Positions 9,223 through 19,177 of a stretch of 64,000 nt of DNA are shown here, one piece after another (positions within the stretch are counted from its first letter, which is position 1; every line of letters begins with the position of its first letter). Under the pieces are notes generated by a model that saw nothing but the letters and a program-made list of their open reading frames with translations, had not been told where the DNA came from and searched no databases. The DNA is taken from positions 62,001 to 126,000 of the forward strand of contig CANMQO010000007.1 of assembly GCA_947500055.1 (NCBI GenBank), written 5' to 3'. The position numbers were made by a program, and so were the translations under genes. This DNA comes from an uncultured Paracoccaceae bacterium. Lineage in GTDB: Bacteria > Pseudomonadota > Alphaproteobacteria > Rhodobacterales > Rhodobacteraceae.

Positions 9223-11877
9223 ATGACCAGCCTCGCTGATATCCGATCCACCTTTTTGTCCTACTTCGAAAAGCAGGGTCATGAGGTTGTGGCCTCCAGC
9301 CCGCTGGTGCCGCGCAATGATCCGACACTGATGTTCGCTAATTCCGGTATGGTCCAGTTCAAGAACCTGTTCACCGGTGTCGAAACACGTGACTATCAAC
9401 GCGCCACCACAAGTCAGAAATGCGTCCGCGCGGGCGGTAAACACAATGATCTGGATAATGTCGGTTACACGGCGCGCCACCACACATTCTTTGAAATGCT
9501 GGGGAACTTCAGTTTTGGCGATTACTTCAAATCAGACGCGATCCCCTTCGCCTGGGAGTTATTGACCAAGGATTTTGCTATTGATGCGTCCCGCCTTCTG
9601 ACAACCGTTTATCATACCGATGACGAAGCTTTTGATCTGTGGAGGAAAATCGGCGTTCCCGAGGATCGGATCATCCGCATTGATACTGATGATAACTTCT
9701 GGCGGATGGGCCCGACCGGTCCCTGTGGCCCCTGCACTGAAATCTTCTATGATCACGGGGATCATATCTGGGGTGGTCCTCCCGGTTCCGCCGAAGAGGA
9801 CGGCGACAGGTTCATCGAGATATGGAACCTGGTTTTCATGCAGGATGAGCAGTTCGACGATGGCTCGACCAAGCCGTTGCCGATGCAATCCATCGATACC
9901 GGTATGGGATTGGAACGGATTGGCGCCTTGCTGCAAGGCAAGCACGATAACTACGACACCGACTTGATGCGCGCGCTGATCGAGGCATCAGCGGATGTCA
10001 CATCCAGTGACCCTGACGGTCCCGGAAACACGCATCACCGGGTGATTGCAGATCACTTGCGTTCCACGTCGTTCCTGATTGCGGAAGGTGTGCTCCCGTC
10101 GAACGAGGGGCGGGGTTACGTGCTGCGCCGGATCATGCGACGCGCTATGCGCCATGCGCATCTTTTGGGCAGCAAGGACCCCGTGATGCATCGGCTTGTC
10201 CCCGCACTTGTTCAACAGATGGGCGCCGCCTATCCGGAGCTTGGGCTGGGGCAGCGGTTGATCGAAGACACACTGTTGAACGAGGAAATCCGGTTCAAGC
10301 AAACACTCGACCGTGGTCTGAAACTTTTGGATGATGAGCTTGCCGACCTTCCCGATGATGCGGCCCTTCCCGGTGAAGCGGCATTCAAACTTTATGACAC
10401 ATACGGTTTTCCGCTCGACCTGACACAGGATGCCTTGCGCGAAAAGGGGCGCGAGGTGGACACCGAAGGGTTCGATCAGGCGATGGCTGCGCAAAAGGCA
10501 AAGGCGCGCGCGGCATGGTCCGGCACCGGTGAGGCGGCAGATAGCGCAGTTTGGTTTGATATTGCGGATGAAAGCGGAAGCACTGACTTTCTGGGCTATG
10601 ACACGCTGACAGCCGAAGGGCAGATTGCCGCGCTGGTGGTGGATGGGGGAACCGTCCAACAAGCCGACGGTACGGTACAGATCGTTCTGAACCAGACCCC
10701 ATTTTATGCCGAGGCTGGCGGACAGGTCGGTGATACCGGCACACTGACAACTGACACAGGTACCGCTATAATCACGGACACCAAGAAAGTTGGCGGCGTT
10801 TACGTGCATTTCGGTAACGTCACTGACGGATCGATCAGCAAGGGGCAGGGCGCTGAACTGGCCGTTGATCCACTGCGCCGGGCGCAAATTCAGGCAAACC
10901 ACTCCGCCACGCATCTGCTCAATGAAGCGCTGCGCGAGGTGTTGGGCGATCATATCGCGCAGCGCGGTTCGCTGAATGCGCCGGACCGGTTGCGGTTTGA
11001 TTTCAGCCATAACAAGGCACTTGCCGTCGACGAGCTTGCGCAGATCGAGCGGGATGTGAATGCCATCATCCGGCAGAACAGTACGGTCGAGACGCGGATC
11101 ATGACGCCGGATGACGCGCGTGCCATGGGTGCGCAGGCACTTTTTGGTGAGAAATACGGTGATGAAGTGCGGGTCGTCTCGATGGGACAGCAAGCCGGTT
11201 CCGGCAAGGGCACGGATGGGAATACATATTCCCTGGAGCTTTGCGGTGGCACACATGTGACGCAACTGGGCGAGATTGGAGCGTTTGTGACGCTTGGTGA
11301 CAGCGCGTCAAGCGCGGGCGTGCGCCGGATTGAGGCGCTGACAGGGCAGGCGGCACTGGACTACCTGCGCGAACAGGACAAACGACTGACGCAAGTGGCT
11401 TTGGCATTGAAGGCGCCAACCTCAGAGGTGGCGGACCGTGTCAGGGCCCTTCTTGATGAACGCAAGTCACTCAGCAACGAAGTGGCGCAGCTTCGCCGTG
11501 AACGTGCAATGGGCGGTGGCGCGACAGAGGCTAACCCATCAGAGGTCATCAACGGCGTCGCATTTCAAGCGCAGGTCCTGACCGGTGTGACAGGCAAGGA
11601 TCTGCCTGGATTGATCGATGACATGAAGGCAGGGTTGGGCAGCGGTGCCGTGCTACTGATTGCCGACACAGGCAGTAAGGCCGCGGTTGCTGTTGGCGTT
11701 ACCGAAGATATGGTTAGCAGGGTTTCTGCTGTTGATATCCTGCGGGCCGCAACACCCCATTTGGGTGGCAAAGGCGGCGGTGGACGCCCTGATATGGCGC
11801 AGGGCGGCGGCGCCTCGGCGGAGAATGCCGAAGCGGCCATCGCGGCCGCGAAGAAGGTTTTGGAGGACTTGAAATGA
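9223..11877 (+). CDS. alaS: Alanyl-tRNA synthetase
   Basis: An 884-residue class II synthetase that charges tRNA-Ala. The catalytic core starts with the usual [17 protein letters not shown], followed by RVIADHLRS. The editing domain carries the zinc-binding [11 protein letters not shown] (about residues 561-571) and CGGTH (about 674-678). The C-terminal glycine-rich [16 protein letters not shown] and the DHHA1-like domain are complete. Length is normal. The downstream DUF1330 gene overlaps its stop codon (ATGA), so the two are translationally coupled. Confidence 0.98.
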   Translation: MTSLADIRSTFLSYFEKQGHEVVASSPLVPRNDPTLMFANSGMVQFKNLFTGVETRDYQRATTSQKCVRAGGKHNDLDNVGYTARHHTFFEMLGNFSFGDYFKSDAIPFAWELLTKDFAIDASRLLTTVYHTDDEAFDLWRKIGVPEDRIIRIDTDDNFWRMGPTGPCGPCTEIFYDHGDHIWGGPPGSAEEDGDRFIEIWNLVFMQDEQFDDGSTKPLPMQSIDTGMGLERIGALLQGKHDNYDTDLMRALIEASADVTSSDPDGPGNTHHRVIADHLRSTSFLIAEGVLPSNEGRGYVLRRIMRRAMRHAHLLGSKDPVMHRLVPALVQQMGAAYPELGLGQRLIEDTLLNEEIRFKQTLDRGLKLLDDELADLPDDAALPGEAAFKLYDTYGFPLDLTQDALREKGREVDTEGFDQAMAAQKAKARAAWSGTGEAADSAVWFDIADESGSTDFLGYDTLTAEGQIAALVVDGGTVQQADGTVQIVLNQTPFYAEAGGQVGDTGTLTTDTGTAIITDTKKVGGVYVHFGNVTDGSISKGQGAELAVDPLRRAQIQANHSATHLLNEALREVLGDHIAQRGSLNAPDRLRFDFSHNKALAVDELAQIERDVNAIIRQNSTVETRIMTPDDARAMGAQALFGEKYGDEVRVVSMGQQAGSGKGTDGNTYSLELCGGTHVTQLGEIGAFVTLGDSASSAGVRRIEALTGQAALDYLREQDKRLTQVALALKAPTSEVADRVRALLDERKSLSNEVAQLRRERAMGGGATEANPSEVINGVAFQAQVLTGVTGKDLPGLIDDMKAGLGSGAVLLIADTGSKAAVAVGVTEDMVSRVSAVDILRAATPHLGGKGGGGRPDMAQGGGASAENAEAAIAAAKKVLEDLK

Positions 11878-12161
11878 GCGCACTTTGGATCGCCCACGTG
11901 ACTGTGACAGATGAGGCTGCTTATGGCGAATACGCCAAGCGTGCCACGGATGCGATTGCCGATCACGGCGGGGTTTTCCTCGCACGCGGCGGTGCCTATG
12001 AGCAGCTTGAGGGACCCGACCGGCCGCGTAATGTTGTGGCCCGCTTCCCCAGTTTGCAGGCCGCCCATGATTGTTATTATTCGGATGCCTACCAAGAGGC
12101 GTTGAGTTTCGCCAAGGGCGCCAGTCAGCGCGAGTTAAGCATCGTCGAAGAGATCGCGTGA
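11874..12161 (+). CDS. DUF1330 domain protein
   Basis: A 95-residue protein of the ferredoxin-like dimeric alpha+beta barrel family DUF1330. The pattern is typical: [17 protein letters not shown] at the N-terminus, [10 protein letters not shown], and [17 protein letters not shown] with the conserved aromatic cluster. No catalytic function is established. It overlaps alaS by four bases and the next gene by four, so it is the middle member of a three-gene operon. Confidence 0.85.
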   Translation: MSALWIAHVTVTDEAAYGEYAKRATDAIADHGGVFLARGGAYEQLEGPDRPRNVVARFPSLQAAHDCYYSDAYQEALSFAKGASQRELSIVEEIA

Positions 12162-12628
12162 AGGGCGAGCTTGGCGCGATGATGGCGCGCCATGCGCTGC
12201 CGGGTCGTTTGACATGGATCGGATTACGGGCAGAGCGATATGCCCCAATTGATGTGGTTACCTCGGCTGACCTGAATGAGGCCGGGTTGATCGGGGATCA
12301 CGGGCGCGCGGGAAAACGCGCCGTGACTTTGATCCAGGCAGAGCATCTGCCGGTGATTGCCGCGCTAACCGGGCACGATGTGATCGAGCCGGAGCAATTG
12401 CGCCGTAATCTGGTTGTGTCTGGTCTCAATTTGCTGGCGATCCGCAAAGGGGTGTTGCGGGTTGGTACAGCGGTGCTGGAGGTGCATGGTCCCTGTCCGC
12501 CCTGTTCGCGCATGGAGAAGGAGCTAGGGCCTGGCGGTTATAACGCGATGCGCGGGCACGGTGGCTGGTATGCCAGCGTCAAAATCCCGGGCCTGATCCA
12601 TGTTGGCGATACGGTGCAGCCGGGCTGA
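12158..12628 (+). CDS. MOSC-domain protein
   Basis: About 156 residues. The MOSC fold is indicated by GLIGDHGRAGKRAVTLIQAEHL (spread over about residues 43-66), RRNLVVSGLNL and a cysteine-containing GPCPPCSRMEKELG near residue 115, the site that binds sulfur or metal-sulfur groups in molybdenum-cofactor sulfurase C-terminal domains. The substrate is unknown. I place the start at the GTG at 12158, which overlaps the previous stop (GTGA); the tandem ATGs at 12179/12182 are the alternative. A two-hairpin element follows directly. Confidence 0.8.
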   Translation: MKGELGAMMARHALPGRLTWIGLRAERYAPIDVVTSADLNEAGLIGDHGRAGKRAVTLIQAEHLPVIAALTGHDVIEPEQLRRNLVVSGLNLLAIRKGVLRVGTAVLEVHGPCPPCSRMEKELGPGGYNAMRGHGGWYASVKIPGLIHVGDTVQPG

Positions 12629-12675
12629 CAGACTTTCACGGAAAGTCTGCCGACAAAGTTTCTGCGAAACTTTGT
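12629..12675. repeat. Double tandem hairpin element between the MOSC gene and typA
   Basis: Stem 1: CAGACTTTC (12629-12637), loop ACG, partner 12641-12649, 9 bp. Stem 2: ACAAAGTTTC (12653-12662), loop TGC, partner 12666-12675, 10 bp. Stem 1 repeats the first stem at 7114-7138, and stem 2 keeps the CAAA....CTGC....TTTG frame of the second stem there with compensating stem changes. It lies between convergent genes and is probably a bidirectional terminator or repeat. Confidence 0.85.
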
Positions 12676-12679
12676 GCCC

Positions 12680-14497
12680 TCAGCTGGCTCGTGCCTGCCG
12701 CTTTCGTTCATGCGGATCCAGAAAACGCTTGCGTAACCGCACCGCGTTGGGGGTCACTTCAACCAGTTCATCATCATCAATATAGGCAATCGCCTGCTCC
12801 AGTGACATGGTGACGGGGGTTGTCAAACGCACCGCTTCATCTGTTCCGGATGCGCGCACGTTGGTCAATTTCTTACCTTTGAGCGGGTTCACTTCCAGAT
12901 CATTTTCCCGGCTGTGTTCGCCAATAATCATGCCCTGATACACTGCTTCCTGCGCGCCAATGAACATCTTGCCGCGATCTTCCAAATTCCAGAGGGCAAA
13001 CGCGACAGAGGTCCCGTTTTCCATCGAAATCAACACGCCCTGCCGGCGCCCATCGATCTTGCCCTTGTAAGGTGTCTGGCCGTGAAACAGGCGGTTTAAC
13101 ACACCAGAACCGCGTGTGTCGGTCAGAAATTCGCCGTGATAGCCGATCAATCCGCGTGAAGGCACATGGGCGATAATGCGGGTCTTGCCGGCGCCTGCTG
13201 GCTTCATTTCGACCAGATCGCCCTTGCGTGGGCCAGTGAGCTTTTCAACGACAACGCCGGTATATTCATCATCGACATCGATTGTCACCTCTTCGACAGG
13301 CTCCATGCGTTGCCCGCCTTCTTCGGTGAAAATGACCTGCGGGCGGGAAATTGATAGTTCAAACCCTTCGCGGCGCATATTTTCAATCAAAACCCCCATC
13401 TGAAGCTCGCCGCGCCCCGAAACTTCAAATGCATCACCGCCTGGCGTGTCTTCGATCTTGATCGCGACATTCACTTCGGCCTCTTTCATCAGCCGTTCGC
13501 GGATCACACGTGATTGTACTTTCTTGCCATCACGGCCAGCAAGCGGGCTGTCATTGATCCCAAATGTGACGGTGATCGTTGGCGGATCAATCGGCTGCGC
13601 CGGGATCGCCGTATCAATAGCAACGTCACACAATGTATCGGCCACGGTTGCCTTGGTCATGCCCGCAATCGTCACGATGTCCCCGGCCTCGGCCAAATCA
13701 ATTGGTTGCTGTGCCAAGCCGCGGAAAGCCAGAACCTTTGACACGCGGAATTGCTCGATCTTGTCGCCTGTCCGCGACAGCGCCTTGACCGTATCGCCCG
13801 CCTTCAGGGTGCCCGCTTCAACCCTTCCTGTCAGGATACGCCCAATAAATGGGTCGGCAGACAGGGTTGTCGCCAACATCTGAAACGGCTCATCCTTGCG
13901 CGTGATCTGCGCGGGGGTCGGGACATGGTCAACAATCAGGTCAAACAGGGCTGACAGGTCTTTGCGCGGGCCATCCAAAGCGGCATCGCACCAGCCCGCC
14001 CGACCAGAGGCATACATAGATGGAAAGTCCAACTGTTCGTCGGATGCATCAAGTGCCGCGAACAGATCAAACACTTCATCAACAGCGCGATCAGGCTCAC
14101 CATCGGGTTTGTCGACCTTGTTGACCACCACAATCGGGCGCAATCCCAGCGCCAGGGCCTTTGATGTCACGAATTTTGTCTGTGGCATCGGACCTTCAGC
14201 GGCATCCACCAGCAGGACAACACCGTCCACCATCGACAGAATCCGCTCAACCTCGCCACCAAAGTCGGCGTGGCCGGGTGTATCAACAATGTTGATACGG
14301 GTGCCCTTCCATTCGACACTTGTACATTTGGCCAGAATGGTGATGCCGCGCTCGCGTTCAATGTCGTTGCTGTCCATTGCGCGTTCGGACACAGCCTCGT
14401 TCTCGCGAAACACGCCTGATTGCTTGAGAAGTTCATCAACCAGTGTCGTTTTGCCGTGGTCAACGTGCGCGATGATCGCGATATTGCGGATATCCAT
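12680..14497 (-). CDS. typA: Ribosome-associated GTPase TypA/BipA
   Basis: A 605-residue translational GTPase related to EF-G that assists 50S assembly and stress adaptation. The G1 motif is AHVDHGKTTLVDEL (about residues 10-23), G2/switch I ERERGITI, G3 DTPGHADF, and G4 NKVDKPD. The BipA-specific C-terminal region with SRGLIGYHGEFLTDTRGSG and the final GEHSRENDLEVNPL is present. Length is normal. It is transcribed alone toward the hairpin element. Confidence 0.97.
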   Translation of the reverse strand: MDIRNIAIIAHVDHGKTTLVDELLKQSGVFRENEAVSERAMDSNDIERERGITILAKCTSVEWKGTRINIVDTPGHADFGGEVERILSMVDGVVLLVDAAEGPMPQTKFVTSKALALGLRPIVVVNKVDKPDGEPDRAVDEVFDLFAALDASDEQLDFPSMYASGRAGWCDAALDGPRKDLSALFDLIVDHVPTPAQITRKDEPFQMLATTLSADPFIGRILTGRVEAGTLKAGDTVKALSRTGDKIEQFRVSKVLAFRGLAQQPIDLAEAGDIVTIAGMTKATVADTLCDVAIDTAIPAQPIDPPTITVTFGINDSPLAGRDGKKVQSRVIRERLMKEAEVNVAIKIEDTPGGDAFEVSGRGELQMGVLIENMRREGFELSISRPQVIFTEEGGQRMEPVEEVTIDVDDEYTGVVVEKLTGPRKGDLVEMKPAGAGKTRIIAHVPSRGLIGYHGEFLTDTRGSGVLNRLFHGQTPYKGKIDGRRQGVLISMENGTSVAFALWNLEDRGKMFIGAQEAVYQGMIIGEHSRENDLEVNPLKGKKLTNVRASGTDEAVRLTTPVTMSLEQAIAYIDDDELVEVTPNAVRLRKRFLDPHERKRQARAS

Positions 14498-14699
14498 TGC
14501 GATTAGCCTTTTGGGTAAGTTGCCGCGCGGATAGCGCGCATCGTCAACAAAGGCCAGCCCCTAATGTGCAAACTGGCGCCACGTATCTTGCGGGCTGGTT
14601 GAACCTCGTCATGACGGGTCATCAGCGTTGGTTCTCGCTTAACGCAATCATTACGCCTCGCGTGATAGGCACTGGGTTCACGATCCAGGCAAATATGCG

Positions 14700-15665
14700 A
14701 TGAACCATGTGATTAATGCCCTCTTTGCCTTTGCCCTTACGCTGTTTCTGTCAGCTTGTTCGGGCGGCGGGGGAAGCACGGCACCGGGCAGCGATGGGAC
14801 GGGCATCACAGTCCTTCCCGCGCCCCCGGCACCAGCGCAGGAAAACGGATTGCCCTATGGGGCTGTAGGGCAATCACTTTCTGATGCAGAAGCTGTTGAA
14901 GTCGCGGCGTTCCGGGCATCGGTTAGTGAGGCGTCCGGCGCGCTGTCCGACAGTGCGACGATCAGGCTGGACAGTGGATTCTTTGCCGCTGTTCCAACTG
15001 CCAGGGATGCTTTGGCCGAATTTCTGAACGAGTCAATCGCGATCAATGGCGGGGAGGGGGCGTTGGCCAATGGCCAAACCGTTCGCCTGTTCTACGATCC
15101 TTCGACTGCGGGAGCTTATGCCGCCGCCGTGCAACTTGCCGCATATGCAGCGTTGGAGGGTGCCCCACCGCCAGATCCCGCAAATGCTGAGGCGCATTTT
15201 TTGTTCGGCTTCCTGTCGGACCCGGATGTCATTGATGCACGGATTTCTGGCACCGTACGATACGCGGGGGATATTGCGGCCAATGGTTTGGTTCGGATTG
15301 ATGGGGTGGGTGCAGGTGATCCAACAGGGACGGAGCTGGACGGAAGCATCAACATCACCGTGAATTTCGCCGATGATTGGATAACAGGGGATATCTCTGC
15401 GACCTATACGGTTGATGCGCAAACCGTCGGGGTTGATCTGGCACTGCCGCACACGGCCTTTGGCGGCAACACCTTTGCCGGGACATTCATTTGCGCATCG
15501 GCGACGCAGTGTTCGTCAGACACGCAGATGGACGCCGGTTTCTTTGGTCCGTCCGCGGACGAGGTTGGCGGTATTCTTGAAATTGACACGACAAATGAAA
15601 TCGAGGGAGAAGAGTATCAGTTCGTCGGGGCGGGTAGTTTTGTCATTGCGCCCGGTGGGAACTGA
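14700..15665 (+). CDS. Lipoprotein with TbpB-like beta-barrel C-terminus
   Basis: A 321-residue predicted lipoprotein: the signal peptide ends with the lipobox LSAC at about residues 17-20, followed by a glycine/serine linker. The C-terminal 120 residues hold the pattern GNTFAGTF...MDAGFFGPSADEVGG, the hallmark of transferrin-binding-protein-B-like barrels (GxFFGPxAxExGG). In this group such proteins may bind metal complexes or be Slam-exported, but no ligand can be assigned. It stands alone, followed by a strong hairpin terminator shared with the convergent icd. Confidence 0.75.
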   Translation: MNHVINALFAFALTLFLSACSGGGGSTAPGSDGTGITVLPAPPAPAQENGLPYGAVGQSLSDAEAVEVAAFRASVSEASGALSDSATIRLDSGFFAAVPTARDALAEFLNESIAINGGEGALANGQTVRLFYDPSTAGAYAAAVQLAAYAALEGAPPPDPANAEAHFLFGFLSDPDVIDARISGTVRYAGDIAANGLVRIDGVGAGDPTGTELDGSINITVNFADDWITGDISATYTVDAQTVGVDLALPHTAFGGNTFAGTFICASATQCSSDTQMDAGFFGPSADEVGGILEIDTTNEIEGEEYQFVGAGSFVIAPGGN

Positions 15666-15672
15666 AACGCGC

Positions 15673-15695
15673 AAGGGCCAGCAGTGCTGGCCCTT
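15673..15695. terminator. Bidirectional hairpin terminator between lipoprotein gene and icd
   Basis: AAGGGCCAGC (15673-15682), loop AGT, GCTGGCCCTT (15686-15695): a perfect 10-bp stem, starting eight bases after the lipoprotein stop and ending 13 bases before the icd stop. Confidence 0.85.
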
Positions 15696-15707
15696 GAAAA
15701 CGTTGCC

Positions 15708-16916
15708 TTACATGGCGGCGTTCAGATTTTCATCAATCTTCTCAAGGAAGCCTTCTGTGGTCAGCCACTTCTGATCCGGACCAACAAGCAGGGCGAGGTC
15801 TTTGGTCATGTGACCGCTTTCAACAGTGTCGACGATGACCTTTTCCAGCGTGTTGGCGAAGTTCATCAGCTGTGTGTTTTCGTCCAGCTTGGCGCGGTGC
15901 TTCAGCCCGCCAGTCCAGGCAAAGATCGATGCGATGGAGTTTGTCGACGTTGCCTGACCGGCCTGATGCTGGCGATAGTGCCGGGTCACGGTGCCGTGGG
16001 CGGCTTCGGCTTCTACAATCTTGCCATCTGGAGTCATCAACTGTGATGTCATCAAGCCAAGTGAGCCAAAGCCCTGTGCGACCGTGTCAGACTGCACATC
16101 GCCATCATAGTTCTTACAGGCCCAGACAAAACCACCGGACCATTTCATAGCAGCAGCAACCATGTCGTCAATCAGGCGATGTTCGTAGGTAATGCCGGCC
16201 TCTTTGAACTTATCTGCAAACTCAGTGTCGAAAATCCGCTGGAAGATCAGCATAAACTGACCGTCATATTGCTTCAGGATCGTGTTCTTTGTGGACAGAT
16301 AAACTGGCCAACCCAAGTTCAAACCATAGTTCAAGGAGGCGCGGGCGAAGTCTTCAATGGACTTATCCAGGTTATACATGCCCATGTAGACCCCCGAAGA
16401 TGGCGCATCGAACACTTCATGTTCAATCACTTTGCCGTCTTCACCAACGAATTTCATCGACAGTTTGCCGGGGCCAGGGAACTTCATGTCGGTCGCGCGG
16501 TATTGGTCACCATATGCGTGGCGTCCGATGACGATAGGCTGTGTCCAGCCGGGGACAAGACGGGGCACGTTCTTGCAGATGATCGGGGCGCGAAACACAA
16601 CGCCACCAAGGATGTTGCGGATCGTACCATTGGGGCTGCGCCACATCTTTTTAAGGCCAAATTCCTCAACCCGGCCTTCATCGGGGGTGATCGTGGCACA
16701 TTTTACGCCAACGCCGATTTCCTTGATCTTTTCGGCCGCATCAATGGTGATCTGGTCATCGGTACGGTCACGTTCCTCGATACCAAGATCGTAATACAGC
16801 AGGTCAACATCCAGATAGGGCAGGATCAGTTTTTTCTTGATGAAATCCCAGATGATCCGGGTCATTTCGTCGCCGTCAAGCTCGACGATTGGGTTCTCTA
16901 CCTTAATCTTGGACAT
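15708..16916 (-). CDS. icd: NADP-dependent isocitrate dehydrogenase
   Basis: A 402-residue enzyme of the eukaryote-like, homodimeric type-II IDH family, converting isocitrate to 2-oxoglutarate in the TCA cycle. The start [20 protein letters not shown] is family-typical and has GGAGGG upstream. The substrate-binding SPNGTIRN (about residues 93-100), [10 protein letters not shown] and the [30 protein letters not shown] stretches (metal-binding aspartates) are present, as is the late [12 protein letters not shown] nucleotide region. The frame remains open upstream to 17045, overlapping the tRNA control region, but that part has no support. Confidence 0.97.
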   Translation of the reverse strand: MSKIKVENPIVELDGDEMTRIIWDFIKKKLILPYLDVDLLYYDLGIEERDRTDDQITIDAAEKIKEIGVGVKCATITPDEGRVEEFGLKKMWRSPNGTIRNILGGVVFRAPIICKNVPRLVPGWTQPIVIGRHAYGDQYRATDMKFPGPGKLSMKFVGEDGKVIEHEVFDAPSSGVYMGMYNLDKSIEDFARASLNYGLNLGWPVYLSTKNTILKQYDGQFMLIFQRIFDTEFADKFKEAGITYEHRLIDDMVAAAMKWSGGFVWACKNYDGDVQSDTVAQGFGSLGLMTSQLMTPDGKIVEAEAAHGTVTRHYRQHQAGQATSTNSIASIFAWTGGLKHRAKLDENTQLMNFANTLEKVIVDTVESGHMTKDLALLVGPDQKWLTTEGFLEKIDENLNAAM

Positions 16917-17015
16917 CTCGTCCCTCCGCATTTGCATGGATTCTGCCGCCCCCATATCGTATAACTCTGGAAACGGAAAGGCAGTATGCATTCGTATACT
17001 GAAACTGCGAAGGGA

Positions 17016-17092
17016 TGGTAGGCCCGGCAGGACTTGAACCCGCAACCAAAGCGTTATGAGCGCTCTGCTCTAACCAATTGAGCTACAGGCCC
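17016..17092 (-). tRNA. tRNA with CAU anticodon (probably tRNA-Ile2, possibly elongator tRNA-Met)
   Basis: A 77-nt cloverleaf with encoded CCA. On the minus strand it starts GGGCCTGTAGCTC, has a D-arm with TTGGTTAGAGC, an anticodon loop CTCATAA and a T-arm GGGTTCAAGTCC. The anticodon stem GAGCG/CGCTT followed by TGG resembles tRNA-Ile with lysidine-modified CAU rather than elongator Met, but the two are difficult to separate by eye. Position 1 and 72 form a G-U pair. Confidence 0.9.
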
Positions 17093-17099
17093 ATCCGTG

Positions 17100-17456
17100 G
17101 CACTGGATTATCAGACCGGGCCGACGCGTCAAGCAAAGTGATGCAGATGATTGGTCCCAGTTGGTGTGGAGCTGCAGAAATCGTCGCAACCAAACACAAT
17201 TTCGGCCTTTTGCACGATCTGAAGGAAGGATTTGGAGGCGGCGGCGCAGGTACGCGTACCCAAACGCCTGCCGCCCAAAACCAGCGAGACCCAAAACACG
17301 TGAGGAGGGCGCTTACATCTCTCCCTATTCATGGCACATGAAATCTAAACGCAGGTTTAACAGAATGACTTTTAATTGTGACTTCTTGCACCGATCCCGT
17401 TGCAGAACGTTGGGTCATCCGCTATCGCAAGCCAAGCTGACAGCTGGGGTGATGAC
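17100..17456. other. Intergenic region upstream of purM, no gene seen
   Basis: About 357 bases without a convincing gene. It holds a GC-rich inverted stretch around 17233-17280 (GGCGGCGGCGCAGG ... CGCCTGCCGCC). Short open frames on both strands lack ribosome-binding sites and family similarity. The tRNA promoter and the purM promoter are presumably here. Confidence 0.6.
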
Positions 17457-18497
17457 ATGACAAAAAACGGCCTGACATATGCGGATGCGGGGGTTGATAT
17501 TGACGCCGGAAACTCGCTGGTCGAACGGATCAAACCCGCGGCCAAGCGGACGGCCCGCCCGGGCGTGATGGCTGGTTTGGGTGGATTTGGGGCGCTTTTT
17601 GACCTCAAGGATGCGGGCTTCGTGGACCCGATACTTGTTGCTGCGACCGATGGTGTTGGCACGAAACTGCGGATCGCAATTGATACAGGAAATGTTGATA
17701 CGATCGGTGTCGACCTTGTTGCGATGTGTGTCAATGATCTGGTCTGTCAAGGGGCAGAGCCATTGTTTTTCCTTGACTATTTCGCCACCAGCAAGCTGGA
17801 GCTGGATCAGGCGACCCGGATCATCGAAGGGATCGCCGCCGGGTGCGCCGCATCAGGCTGCGCCCTGATCGGCGGTGAAACGGCTGAAATGCCGGGTATG
17901 TATCATGGTGGTGATTTTGACCTCGCCGGATTTGCTGTGGGCGCGATGGAGCGTGGCACCGATCTGCCAAAAGATGTGCAGGCCGGTGATGTGTTGCTTG
18001 GGCTGGCCTCTGACGGCGTGCATTCCAACGGATATTCGCTGGTGCGGCGCATTGTCGATCTATCCGGGCTGGGCTGGGCTGATGACGCACCATTCGCTGA
18101 TGGTGCGCTGGGGGCGGAACTGCTTTCACCAACGCGCCTATATGTCAAACCGGCGCTGGCGGCAGTGCGGGCAGGGGGGGTGCATGGGCTGGCGCATATC
18201 ACTGGCGGTGGTCTGACCGAAAACCTGCCACGTGTTCTGCCTGATGGGCTTGGCGCTGACATCGACCTGCGCAGTTGGGCGCTGCCGCCGGTCTTTCGCT
18301 GGTTGGCAGAAACCGGTGGCCTGGCTGAAGCGGAACTGCTCAAGACTTTCAACGCAGGCATCGGCATGGTGTTATGTGTTGCCGCAGATCAGGCGGCAAA
18401 CCTGACTGATTTGCTGACCGAGGCAGGAGAGACAGTTCACAAATTGGGCACGGTCACCACCGGGTCCGGCGTTCGGTATGAGGGTTCGCTTTTGTGA
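17457..18497 (+). CDS. purM: Phosphoribosylformylglycinamidine cyclo-ligase PurM
   Basis: A 346-residue AIR synthetase, which closes the imidazole ring in purine synthesis (FGAM to AIR with ATP). The N-terminal [21 protein letters not shown] is typical, and the ATP-binding [14 protein letters not shown] and [21 protein letters not shown], plus [11 protein letters not shown] and [17 protein letters not shown], are intact. The ATG at 17457 is preceded by a GGGGTG site; an upstream extension to 17400 lacks family similarity. It overlaps purN by four bases. Confidence 0.97.
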   Translation: MTKNGLTYADAGVDIDAGNSLVERIKPAAKRTARPGVMAGLGGFGALFDLKDAGFVDPILVAATDGVGTKLRIAIDTGNVDTIGVDLVAMCVNDLVCQGAEPLFFLDYFATSKLELDQATRIIEGIAAGCAASGCALIGGETAEMPGMYHGGDFDLAGFAVGAMERGTDLPKDVQAGDVLLGLASDGVHSNGYSLVRRIVDLSGLGWADDAPFADGALGAELLSPTRLYVKPALAAVRAGGVHGLAHITGGGLTENLPRVLPDGLGADIDLRSWALPPVFRWLAETGGLAEAELLKTFNAGIGMVLCVAADQAANLTDLLTEAGETVHKLGTVTTGSGVRYEGSLL

Positions 18498-19090
18498 CCA
18501 AACGGGTTGCGATCCTGATTTCGGGCAGCGGCTCCAATATGGTGTCGCTGGTCAAGTCGATGACTGGCGATCACCCGGCGCGACCTGTGCTTGTCTTGTC
18601 CAACAACCCTGCAGCAGCAGGCTTGAAAAAGGCGCAGGATCTGCATGTGCCAACCGGCGCAATTGATCATCGTCCCTTTGCTGGGGATCGTGTCGGTTTT
18701 GAAAGCAAGCTGCAGGAAGCACTTCTCGCGGCCCATCCTGATATCGTTTGCCTGGCGGGGTTCATGCGTATCCTGACCCCGGAATTCACGCAGGGATGGC
18801 GGGGCAGGATGCTGAATATCCACCCATCACTTTTGCCCAAATACAAGGGCCTTAATACACATGCGCGCGCGCTGGCGGCTGGCGATCATGAACATGGATG
18901 CACGGTGCATGAGGTGACGGCCGAATTGGATGGCGGCCCGGTCCTGGGGCAATCGGTCATAAAAGTGACGGCGGAGGACACCGCTGACAGCCTTGCGGCG
19001 CGTCTTTTGCCGCTTGAACATGAACTTTACGCCGCCGTCTTGCGCCGCTTTGCGGCTGGGGACCGCACGCCGGTTACACTTCGCGCATAA
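18494..19090 (+). CDS. purN: Phosphoribosylglycinamide formyltransferase PurN
   Basis: A 198-residue GAR transformylase using 10-formyl-tetrahydrofolate. The N-terminal [15 protein letters not shown] binds the substrate phosphate; the catalytic set is visible in [29 protein letters not shown] (Asn/His) and the late DGGPVLGQ (Asp). The GTG start overlaps the purM stop (GTGA), so the two are translationally coupled. Confidence 0.96.
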   Translation: MTKRVAILISGSGSNMVSLVKSMTGDHPARPVLVLSNNPAAAGLKKAQDLHVPTGAIDHRPFAGDRVGFESKLQEALLAAHPDIVCLAGFMRILTPEFTQGWRGRMLNIHPSLLPKYKGLNTHARALAAGDHEHGCTVHEVTAELDGGPVLGQSVIKVTAEDTADSLAARLLPLEHELYAAVLRRFAAGDRTPVTLRA

Positions 19091-19177
19091 ATTGCGGTGC
19101 TTCTTCCCAAAGGGATGTTGATCGCCTATGAGTGACCGGCGTTTGAGGTGTGAGCCAGCACGAGTGACGGAATAAGA

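Noticed and set aside
9988-11265. A 425-residue open frame antisense to alaS
   Set aside because: Fully inside alaS, no family similarity and no start signal; a shadow frame.
17129-17332. Short minus-strand frame upstream of purM
   Set aside because: No start signal and no similarity; the region is better explained as intergenic with a GC hairpin.
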